Shown here: one piece after another, positions 44,586 to 51,826 of the stretch
Layout: the number at the start of each line of letters is the position of its first letter
Numbering within the stretch: position 1 is the stretch's first letter
NCBI RefSeq assembly: GCF_900106835.1
Contig: NZ_FNNR01000003.1
Location: 444,381 to 508,380, forward strand
Origin: Arthrobacter sp. cf158
Lineage (GTDB): Bacteria; Actinomycetota; Actinomycetes; Actinomycetales; Micrococcaceae
DNA: 64,000 nucleotides
Reading direction: 5' to 3'
Position numbers and translations under genes: made by a program
Notes under the pieces: generated by a model
What the model was told of the DNA's origin: nothing
The model's database searches: none
The model's input: only the letters and a program-made list of their open reading frames with translations

Positions 44586-46163
44586 TCAATTGCGTACCGA
44601 CCTCATCCTTTTCAGGTGCAACCCCCGGCACGGGATGGCGGCAGCAACAAGATCTTTGCTGTGCTGATGTTGTGGATCGGCAAAGAACGCAGCGGTGCCG
44701 GTAAGTTCCACCAGGCGGCCCTGGAAGAGAACGGCAACCCGCTGGCACATGTGCCGTACCACGTCCATATCGTGGGTGATGATCATCAGCGTCAGTCCCC
44801 TGTCCCGGTGCAGTCGCTGAAGGAGCTCCAGAACGGTGCGTTGCGTCAGGGCATCCAGGGCTGACGTTGCCTCGTCACAGATGAGCACCGTGGGTTCAAG
44901 AAGCAATGCCCGCGCGATGGTGACGCGCTGCAGTTGTCCGCCTGAGCACTGATTCGGAAGCCGGTCCAAAAGTGCGGGATCCAGCTCCACTTCTTCCATT
45001 GCCTCGTTGAGCCGGCTGGACCGCTGGGCAACGGTGAGTCCCCGGAGCGGCGCTTCGAGGCTGGCGCGGAGCGTCATGCGCGGATCGAAGGAATCGTGGG
45101 GTTCCTGAAAGACCAACTGAACAGCGGTTGGGGAGCTGGGTCGCCCCGGAGTCGGCGTCCTGGTGATACTCCCGTCGCTGATCCCTTCCAGTCCAACGAT
45201 TGCTCTGGCCAGCGTGCTCTTTCCGGAGCCGGATTGGCCCAGGACGCCAAGAATCTCGCCCTGCTTCAGATCCAAGCAGACGGAATCCAACGCTGTCCGA
45301 CGACGGCTTCCGGCCCCAAAGTGCTTGGTCACGTTGCTCAAGGCCAGGGCGGTTCGGCCTTCCGTCCGGCTTTCCGATATGCCTGACGGCGCCAGGTTGG
45401 ACGCTTCCAGCAGCATCCTCGTGTAGGGGTGCTGCGGGTTGCCCAGAACGGCGTCGGTGGTGCCGGACTCCACAATTTGCCCTGCGTCCATCACCAGGAC
45501 ACGGTCCGCGAAGGCCGCTACGGAGGCCAGGTTGTGGGTGATGTAGAGAATACCCAAGCCACGTTGGCTTCTTTCACGGTCCAGCAACTCGAGGATTTGC
45601 TGTTCCAGCACTTTATCCAAAGCGGAAGTCGGCTCGTCGGCCAAAAGAATACCGGGCTTCCCGGCCAAAGCCATGGCCGTCATGGCACGCTGCGCCATGC
45701 CGCCGGAGAGTTGGTGCGGGTAGGCCCGGGCACCCCATACCGGATCCGCGAAGCCCACCTCGGCCAACAACCCGTGGACCTTGGATCGGGCCTCTCCACC
45801 CCGTAGACCAGCGTGCAGTTTCAGCGGTTCGCGGAGGTGCTTGCCAATGGTCCTGTTCGGGTTGAACATCTTTTTGGGTTGTTGGAACAACATCCCCAAT
45901 CGACCGCCACGTACGCGGTTCAACTCTGTTTCCGGAGCGCCGATGAGCTCCAAGGAATCCAGGCTGATGGAGCCGGCCCCAACCTCCAGCTGCTGGGGCA
46001 ACAGTTGCAGAATGGCCTTGGCCGTCATGGTCTTGCCGGAGCCCGAACCGCCCACCAGTGCCACAAACTCTCCGGACCGGACAGAAAGACTTACTCCGGA
46101 CAGGATCGGACGCTGGGTGGTGGTGTTGCGCACCGTCAAGCCATCGATGATCAACTCAGGCAT
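44586..46163 (-). CDS. Fused dual ATP-binding protein of a Nik/Dpp-type importer (iron-regulated operon)
   Basis: The 525-residue chain has two complete ATPases. The first is DppD-like (GGSGSGKTM, LSGGMAQRAM, LLADEPTSALD). The second is DppF-like (GQSGSGKST, CSGGQLQRV, LICDEATSALD). The usual Cys-rich oligopeptide extension is reduced. Fusing both ATPases gives a single motor for the two permeases encoded upstream. It overlaps the DppC-like gene by 8 bp and is the last gene of an operon headed by the iron box at 49560-49578. Opine-metallophore, nickel and heme uptake are the closest known uses of such iron- or metal-controlled systems. Confidence 0.92.
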   Translation of the reverse strand: MPELIIDGLTVRNTTTQRPILSGVSLSVRSGEFVALVGGSGSGKTMTAKAILQLLPQQLEVGAGSISLDSLELIGAPETELNRVRGGRLGMLFQQPKKMFNPNRTIGKHLREPLKLHAGLRGGEARSKVHGLLAEVGFADPVWGARAYPHQLSGGMAQRAMTAMALAGKPGILLADEPTSALDKVLEQQILELLDRERSQRGLGILYITHNLASVAAFADRVLVMDAGQIVESGTTDAVLGNPQHPYTRMLLEASNLAPSGISESRTEGRTALALSNVTKHFGAGSRRRTALDSVCLDLKQGEILGVLGQSGSGKSTLARAIVGLEGISDGSITRTPTPGRPSSPTAVQLVFQEPHDSFDPRMTLRASLEAPLRGLTVAQRSSRLNEAMEEVELDPALLDRLPNQCSGGQLQRVTIARALLLEPTVLICDEATSALDALTQRTVLELLQRLHRDRGLTLMIITHDMDVVRHMCQRVAVLFQGRLVELTGTAAFFADPQHQHSKDLVAAAIPCRGLHLKRMRSVRN

Positions 46164-47001
46164 GTTGCCCCTCCACCACCAGGACGTCCACCGGTTCCGC
46201 TGCCCTGCGGGTGGCCTGCTGGCCGATGAGCGTCATGCAGAGGGCTATAAGGAAAATTGCGAGGCCGGGAGCGATGATCCCCCACGGTGCCCTTTCTGCG
46301 TATGGTTGGGCTGCAGCAAGCATGGATCCCCAGTCAGATTGCGGCGGTTGCACGCCCAGCCCCAGATACGACAATGCGCCAACGCTGATCAGAAGCTGTC
46401 CGAATCGGAGCGTTGCCTGGCCCATGATGGGCGCAGCGAGATGGGGCAGGATGTGGCGGAAAACGATGAACGACGGCGAGCAACCCACCACCCGCGCAGC
46501 CTCGACAAAACCGCGGGCAGAGACATCGTAGGCCAAGGTTCGGGCCAGCCTGGCAAACGGCGTCCATCCCGTCACAGTGAGTGCCACCAACAAAGATGTG
46601 AAGCCAGTGCCCATCGCCGCCACGATGAAGAGTGCCACCACCATCTCCGGGAGTGCGAGCAGGACGTCGTTGGTGCGGGTGAAGAACTCATCCAGCCAGC
46701 CTTTGCGACGGGCACTGAGCACACCGATCGCCACCCCGATGACTCCGGTGAGCACGGTGGCAAGTGCGGCAACCGCTAAAGAGAACCGGCCGCCGTCGAG
46801 CAGCCGGCTGAGCGTGTCCCGGCCCAAATGATCTGTTCCCAGCCAGTGCGCAGCGCCAGGGGCTTCAAGGCGGTCGGCGAGGCTCTGCTGGTCAGGTGGA
46901 TAGGGTGCCAGCCAAGGCGCGGCCGCTATGGCGGCCACCGTCAGGACCAGAATCACGACGGCGGCATGGTGGATTGTTGGCCTGCTATGCAAGAGTGCCA
47001 C
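46156..47001 (-). CDS. Nik/Dpp-type ABC permease (DppC-like)
   Basis: The 281-residue membrane protein shows HWLGTDHLGRDTLSRLLDGGRFSL, six predicted spans, the EAA loop EAARVVGCSPSFIVFRHILPH, and DWGSMLAAAQPYAERAPWGIIAPG near the C-terminus, the NikC/DppC pattern. It overlaps the preceding permease gene by 17 bp and the following ATPase gene by 8 bp, so the three products are likely made in fixed ratio. It is less like the DppC half at 25158-27185 than expected for a recent duplicate. It would form half of the channel of the iron-box importer. Confidence 0.92.
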   Translation of the reverse strand: MALLHSRPTIHHAAVVILVLTVAAIAAAPWLAPYPPDQQSLADRLEAPGAAHWLGTDHLGRDTLSRLLDGGRFSLAVAALATVLTGVIGVAIGVLSARRKGWLDEFFTRTNDVLLALPEMVVALFIVAAMGTGFTSLLVALTVTGWTPFARLARTLAYDVSARGFVEAARVVGCSPSFIVFRHILPHLAAPIMGQATLRFGQLLISVGALSYLGLGVQPPQSDWGSMLAAAQPYAERAPWGIIAPGLAIFLIALCMTLIGQQATRRAAEPVDVLVVEGQHA

Positions 47002-47926
47002 TCACCTTAGGGCTGAGAATCCGATGGAGGAAGTCCGCCAGCGTAGTGATAGCAACCGCGAGGGCCACCACCACCACAACCCCGCCCTGCGCCAGGGGGA
47101 TGTCGCTGTTGATCACGGCGTCGTACAGGAGCCGGCCCATGCCCGGAATGGCAAAAATAACTTCCACAATCACAGAACCTCCCAGGAGTCCGGCGAACCA
47201 CACGGCAAAAAGGGTGGACAAGGGAACCAGCCCATTGGGAATGACGTGCCGCCAGACCGTCTGCGCACGGCTGAGTCCGCGAGCCCTGGCGGCGGGGATG
47301 TGCTCTGCTTCGAGGGCGTCGATCATGCCCGCACGGACGGCCGAGGTGAAGAAGCTGATGGGCCTCAACGCCAGAGTGGCCGCCGGCAGGACAATAGACG
47401 AGGCTGTGTTCCACCCGGCAGATGGAAGCAAAGACAGCCTGAGCGCGAAGACCAGGACCAACAGTGGGGCCAGCCAATACTCCGGCATCGCAATGAAGGA
47501 CTGGGTGACGGTGGTGATGAGCTTGTCCGCTTTCCCGCCTTGCTTCAGCGCTGCCACTGTCCCCAATGGCAGCGAGACCACCACGGCAATACCCAAGGCA
47601 ACCACCACCAAGCTGAGGGTGATGCCCAGGGCCGGCAGCACCTGGTCCACCACAGGTGTTCGGCTGATGTGAGAGAGCCCCATGTCACCGGTGAAAAAGT
47701 CCCCCAGCCACCGCAGATACTGAACGGGAAGAGGATCGCCCAGCCCCAGGCTGTCACTCAAGGCCCGGACTGTGGAGTCGTCCACGACGTCCCCGGCAAC
47801 ACGGGACCTGATGATCTTCCGGACAGGATCGCCCGGCGTCACGTAGGGAATGAGGAAAACGGCGAAGGACGACAGCAGGACGGCGGCCACCAGGGTCGCC
47901 GTCCGCTTGGCAAGGAACGTGATCAT
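46985..47926 (-). CDS. Nik/Dpp-type ABC permease (DppB-like)
   Basis: The 313-residue protein begins MITFLAKRTATLVAAVLL and has TPGDPVRKIIRSR, LGLGDPLPVQYLRWLGDFF, the EAA loop RARGLSRAQTVWRHVIPNGL and the final VALAVAITTLADFLHRIL. Six spans and a large first external loop fit NikB/DppB. It starts 30 bp after the binding-protein gene. It belongs to the importer operon under the 49560-49578 iron box. Confidence 0.92.
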   Translation of the reverse strand: MITFLAKRTATLVAAVLLSSFAVFLIPYVTPGDPVRKIIRSRVAGDVVDDSTVRALSDSLGLGDPLPVQYLRWLGDFFTGDMGLSHISRTPVVDQVLPALGITLSLVVVALGIAVVVSLPLGTVAALKQGGKADKLITTVTQSFIAMPEYWLAPLLVLVFALRLSLLPSAGWNTASSIVLPAATLALRPISFFTSAVRAGMIDALEAEHIPAARARGLSRAQTVWRHVIPNGLVPLSTLFAVWFAGLLGGSVIVEVIFAIPGMGRLLYDAVINSDIPLAQGGVVVVVALAVAITTLADFLHRILSPKVSGTLA

Positions 47927-47956
47927 GCGCTGCTGTTCGAGGGTGTCAGATCGTTG

Positions 47957-49504
47957 CTACGAACCGGACTTTGCTGTTTGCGCCGTCAGCACGTACCGGG
48001 ACAAAGGGTCCTGGACGTAGGAAAGAACATTGCTGCGGATGGCATCCGTTGCCTGTTCGTTGACCAGCCAGAGGTTTACTGCCTGGTTGTCCAGGATCCC
48101 GCCCGCACGGGCATACAGTTTGTACCGTTCCTCGGTGTTGGACGTCTGGGCTGCTTGGGCGATGATCTTGTCAAACTCTTCGTTGCAGAAGTGGCTGAGG
48201 TTATAGGTGCCCTTGCAGGTGTAATCGGCGGTGAGGAATCCAATGGGATCGGCAATGTCGATCAGCCTGTTTCGCTGGCTCAGGATCATGTCGTACTTGC
48301 CGGCGAGCACGTCCGGCTCAGCCGCAGCATATTCCTTGGCCTGGATGGTCACAGGGACACCGATGCTCTTCAGGTTGTCCTGGATGACGGTGGCCACATC
48401 AGCGAATTCAGCGCGCTCCACAATGGCGATGATTTCCAATGGCCTGTCCGCTGCGTATCCCGCAGCATTGAGGAGCTTCTTGGCCTCGTCAAGATTCTGC
48501 TGGGGAGCGCTTTGGCTTGGTGATGCCCATGGCTCGGAGAGCGCGAAGGGTCCTGCTGCAGGCAGCGCAGCACCCTCATAAACACTGGCCGCCAGTGATT
48601 CGAGGTCCAGGGAGGACCTCAGGGCTTTTCGGAAGTCCACGTTGTTGAAGGGCGCCTTCGCGTTGTTCATATACAACGTCGCCGTTCGCGGCGAGTCTGC
48701 CTTGAGCACTGAGACCCCGGGAGCGCTTTGCAAGGAAGCCAGTGCAGAGGCAGGAATAGAGAGCGAGATGTCCGCTTCACCCGTTTGCACCTGTGCGGCG
48801 CGGGTGGCGCCATTGGTGATGAAGCGAACCTCAGCTCCGGCAAGTTTCACCTCGCCGCCCCAGTAGTTCGGGTTGCGGTCCAGCGTCAACGATTGCTTGG
48901 CCTTCTCTGAGACCGGCACGAACGGGCCCGTGCAGTGGCCGAAGGGGTCCACTGTTTCGCCCTGATAGGCAGCCGGCGCAAGGATACCGGTGTTGACGCT
49001 GGCAAGGCGGAAAGGAACCAACGGACTCTCCACGGGAGTGGTCACTCGGACTGTCCGGGCATCCTTGGCCTGGACACCACTCACCATGCCCGGGTTGAAC
49101 GCCCTGGCCGGCACTCTGGCTTTGAGCACGGAGTTCAGGGACGCCGCAACCGATTCGGCGGTGAGATCGGTTCCGTCCTGGAACTTGACGCCTTCCCGGA
49201 TGGTGAAGTCCCACTCAAGCGGAGACACCTGCTTCCACTCCGTGGCCAGGAACGGGACCACCTTGCCCTGCGCGGAATCGTACTTGGTCAACGTCTCAAG
49301 GCAGCCGGACAACGACAGGATGTACGCGGCGTCGGACTCCAACGCCCAGTTGGCCACAGGCGCACGGAAGTTGTCCACCACGATGCGCTGGTTGGGGTCG
49401 GCCACTTTATCGGTGACATTGGTAGACCCTCCGCTGAGGCCGCAACCGGTCAGCGTGAGGAGGGCAGCAAGCCCGATGACTGGGAATCGGGTGAATTTGC
49501 GCAA
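47957..49504 (-). CDS. Family 5 solute-binding lipoprotein, iron-box regulated (metallophore candidate receptor)
   Basis: The product has 515 residues from a TTG at 49504 and a lipoprotein signal (GLAALLTLTGCGLSG, Cys at about residue 22). The fold follows NikA/DppA: LEWDFTIREGVKFQDGTDLTAESVAASL, the YMNNAKAPFNNVDFRKALRSSLD helix region and AVNLWLVNEQATDAI. The leader contains a small hairpin (49519-49541) and, 56 bp upstream of the start, an iron box. Members of this family bind nickel chelates, opine metallophores (CntA) or heme (DppA). Iron control plus the NRPS 2.3 kb away makes a metallophore complex the best guess. No ligand residue can be read. Confidence 0.9.
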   Translation of the reverse strand: MRKFTRFPVIGLAALLTLTGCGLSGGSTNVTDKVADPNQRIVVDNFRAPVANWALESDAAYILSLSGCLETLTKYDSAQGKVVPFLATEWKQVSPLEWDFTIREGVKFQDGTDLTAESVAASLNSVLKARVPARAFNPGMVSGVQAKDARTVRVTTPVESPLVPFRLASVNTGILAPAAYQGETVDPFGHCTGPFVPVSEKAKQSLTLDRNPNYWGGEVKLAGAEVRFITNGATRAAQVQTGEADISLSIPASALASLQSAPGVSVLKADSPRTATLYMNNAKAPFNNVDFRKALRSSLDLESLAASVYEGAALPAAGPFALSEPWASPSQSAPQQNLDEAKKLLNAAGYAADRPLEIIAIVERAEFADVATVIQDNLKSIGVPVTIQAKEYAAAEPDVLAGKYDMILSQRNRLIDIADPIGFLTADYTCKGTYNLSHFCNEEFDKIIAQAAQTSNTEERYKLYARAGGILDNQAVNLWLVNEQATDAIRSNVLSYVQDPLSRYVLTAQTAKSGS

Positions 49505-49559
49505 TGGAACCGCCTGCCAGGAATGCCCGAACGGGAGGGCATGGGGAAATAAAGACGAT

Positions 49560-49578
49560 TTAGGTTAGCCTTACCTTT
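49560..49578. promoter_or_regulatory. IdeR/DmdR-type iron box upstream of the Nik/Dpp-type importer
   Basis: TTAGGTTAGCCTTACCTTT matches the consensus TTAGGTTAGSCTAACCTAA at 16 of 19 positions by hand. The left half is perfect. It is the only such box I find in the 44-64 kb part. Confidence 0.82.
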
Positions 49579-49703
49579 TCCATTCCAGGAAACTGTCCAT
49601 GGCGGGGCGGCGTAACAATGTGCTCTCCGCCACCACAAAGCAGCGCCACAGCCGCATGAGAAAGAGCCGCGGAGAGGTCCGGCAGTTGGACCCGGCACTG
49701 CGG

Positions 49704-51158
49704 TTAGACCTGATCCTTGAGCGCCGCGGTCCTCTCCTGGATAAAAGTTCTGAGCGTCGCGGCCTGCCCGGCGAGCACTGACGCCGTCAGGTTGTCGCTG
49801 GCAGGCACCGTAGCCGTGATGTCCTGCAGGAGGGCCTCTGCGGTTCCGCTGCCATACAGCTGCTGGTAGAGCTCAGCGTAGGCCTTGGTATACAAGGGCT
49901 TGAAGGTGGCCGAGGCCAGGAATCTCTCCTTAAGGGCGTTTCCTCCCTTGCCACCAGCAGCCTTCGTGCCCGTTCCGGCTCCAGGATCGGTTGCCGCATC
50001 GGCGCCCGGAGGATCTGCCATGGCGGGACCTCCACCATCGCCGTCCGCGGCTGGAGCCTGCATACCGCCGCGCCCGGCGCCGCCTCCACCTCCACCGATG
50101 GACACCTGCTCGTCCGGGGACGCCGTGGCGTTGCCCGTCATGGCCAAATTCAGGTCCCACGAAATAATGGAGATCTTTTTGGTCTCCAGGTCATACCAGA
50201 GGTAGTAATTCTGGCCGGGCCCCGCCATGTCGTCGCCATTAACCAGAAGGTTCATCGTGGCGGCATACCGTGCGAACGAGTCCACATCCACCCAGTTGGC
50301 CAGCTCGGCGTCGAACTGCTCATCACTCGCCTCGGACAACCACTTAAGGAAATCAACGATCGGCTGAACGTCTGCGGTGTCCTTCTTGTTGAGTTGCTTG
50401 AATTGCTCCTCATACGTTGCCAAATCATCGCCCTGATAGGTGAAGCTGGACCCGGCGTCAGACTTGTAAAGCACACCCGCAGAGTCAAAGAGCGAGTCCG
50501 CGTATCCTTCATCAGGGTTTTCAACCAGCAACCGGGTCTGCGTAGGACCGCCGTTCACGGAGTACGTGGTGTAGGCATATCGCTGCGTAGCCTGGCCGCT
50601 CGCTTCGGTCAGGGCCAAAGCCAAAGCTTCATTCAGGACCGGCGAACCCGGACGCAAGGACAACTGCGTCAGACCCTCATACGTCTGGCCATCAACGTAT
50701 TTGTCGAAGTCGATGAGCAAGGGAAGCGACTCGGGCACGTCCGAGGAAATCCCGGCCGAAGTTCCTCCGGCGCCACCTGGTCCCCCGGCATCGCCCCCGC
50801 TCAGGCTCCGCAACGTCGAGTTGCCCTTGAGCCGCACGCCAATGTCGGCTATCAACGTCCCGTCAATGGTGATGTCGGCCTTGATCCATTCCTTGGAACC
50901 GTCCTTTTCGTAAGCGGCAATCATGTCTGCGTAAGCAGTCTCGTCCCAATCGATGCCAACCACATGGGTGGCGCCGTCAGCGAAAAAGGCGTTGGCCGCC
51001 GTCGTGCTTTGATCGTCCGCCGCCGCTGCCTCCGAAACGTGGGCAGCACTGCTGCTGGTGCCATCCGGGCCGGCCGCCGGAGTCACTGCACAGCCGCTGA
51101 GGCCAAGGGTGATGGCGAGGAACGACGAGGAAAGGATGGTGGACGCGGAGCGCTGCAT
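49704..51158 (-). CDS. CotH-kinase family lipoprotein
   Basis: The 484-residue protein has a lipobox (LGLSGCAVTP, Cys about residue 23), then a linker. The CotH-like kinase fold follows: GVRLKGNSTLRSL with the presumed ATP-binding Lys, LPLLIDFDKYVDGQTYEGLTQLSLRPG, NLLVNGDDMAGPGQNYYLWYD and the DFG-like acidic ISWDLNLAM. A Gly/Pro/Ala-rich insert lies at about residues 355-410. CotH proteins are extracytoplasmic protein kinases, best known from spore coats, with homologues in non-spore-formers. It is divergent from the small secreted-protein gene, so a surface role for both is possible but unproved. It shares no operon with the importer. Confidence 0.85.
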   Translation of the reverse strand: MQRSASTILSSSFLAITLGLSGCAVTPAAGPDGTSSSAAHVSEAAAADDQSTTAANAFFADGATHVVGIDWDETAYADMIAAYEKDGSKEWIKADITIDGTLIADIGVRLKGNSTLRSLSGGDAGGPGGAGGTSAGISSDVPESLPLLIDFDKYVDGQTYEGLTQLSLRPGSPVLNEALALALTEASGQATQRYAYTTYSVNGGPTQTRLLVENPDEGYADSLFDSAGVLYKSDAGSSFTYQGDDLATYEEQFKQLNKKDTADVQPIVDFLKWLSEASDEQFDAELANWVDVDSFARYAATMNLLVNGDDMAGPGQNYYLWYDLETKKISIISWDLNLAMTGNATASPDEQVSIGGGGGGAGRGGMQAPAADGDGGGPAMADPPGADAATDPGAGTGTKAAGGKGGNALKERFLASATFKPLYTKAYAELYQQLYGSGTAEALLQDITATVPASDNLTASVLAGQAATLRTFIQERTAALKDQV

Positions 51159-51445
51159 GAACCTGCTGCTTTCAAGCTCGGGGATGATTCATTCAACGAT
51201 TCCCGCGGGAGCTGTGCAGTTGCTGTGCCTCATCCATGTTGTGCGTGTGCAGTTCCTTGACTTATGGCTTCTTGGTGCCCGGGGATGCCTCCGATCTACC
51301 GGCCCCACCTTGGGAAAGGAGAGCACCAGCCAAAATGTCCTCTGCCGAACCCGGTTCCCATCCACGTGGCGCGCAGCTCCGAATAGCTGATGGCGCGTCA
51401 CCCGTGGCGCGCGGACAACGTCAGCTATGTACTGGAGAAGATCCC

Positions 51446-51748
51446 GTGAACAAGTCCACCAAGAACACCGCACGTTTCGCAGTCGGAACCGTCCTTGCAG
51501 CCTCCGCCTTCACCCTTGCCTCCTTCCCCGCACAAGCAGCGGCAACAACTTCCGACACACCTGCAGCCACTACCGCTGCTCCCACCAGCACCAGCGCGCT
51601 CAACGGCGGGGTCCTCAACGGCCTCCTGGGCGACGGCGTACTCAGCGGCGGCATCCTGAACGGCGGCCTCATCAACGGACCGCTCATCAACGGACCCCTG
51701 ATTGATGGAGATGTACTGGGCCCCCTCCAGCTCGGCCAGTTCCAGTAA
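51446..51748 (+). CDS. Small secreted protein with Gly-Leu/Ile-Asn-Gly repeats
   Basis: The GTG at 51446, after a GGAGAAG, gives 100 residues: a Sec signal peptide ending FPAQAAA (about residue 31), a short Thr/Ala/Pro linker, then ~45 residues of imperfect repeats. These include LNGGVLNGLLGDGVLSGGIL, then NGGLINGPLINGPLIDG, a period of about five residues (x-hydrophobic-hydrophobic-N/D/S-G). This could form a small beta solenoid or an amyloid-like surface element. I know no family. It is followed by a terminator hairpin and then the NRPS gene. The 287 bp upstream, shared with the divergent CotH-like gene, show no riboswitch or iron box that I can identify. Confidence 0.68.
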   Translation: MNKSTKNTARFAVGTVLAASAFTLASFPAQAAATTSDTPAATTAAPTSTSALNGGVLNGLLGDGVLSGGILNGGLINGPLINGPLIDGDVLGPLQLGQFQ

Positions 51749-51763
51749 CCCCACCTTCATGAC

Positions 51764-51799
51764 GCGGCAGTCCTGATTCCCAGGGCTGCCGCTGCTTTT
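51764..51799 (+). terminator. Intrinsic terminator or attenuator 28 bp before the NRPS start
   Basis: GCGGCAGTCCTG (51764-51775) pairs with CAGGGCTGCCGC (51781-51792) with one G-U pair and a 5-base loop, followed by TGCTTTTCC. There is little room for a promoter between it and the NRPS ATG. Unless a promoter overlaps the hairpin, the NRPS must be reached by read-through. Confidence 0.75.
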
Positions 51800-51826
51800 C
51801 CACGCCTCCCACTGCAGAGAAGGATT

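Noticed and set aside
46928..48523. 531-codon plus-strand open frame opposite the Nik/Dpp-type permease and binding-protein genes
   Set aside because: It spans parts of two real genes in antisense, its composition is typical of a shadow frame, and it has no family resemblance.
51158..51446. Possible riboswitch (c-di-AMP or similar) before the small secreted-protein gene
   Set aside because: I looked for conserved cores of common actinobacterial riboswitches and could not match them. A covariance-model search would be needed to claim one.
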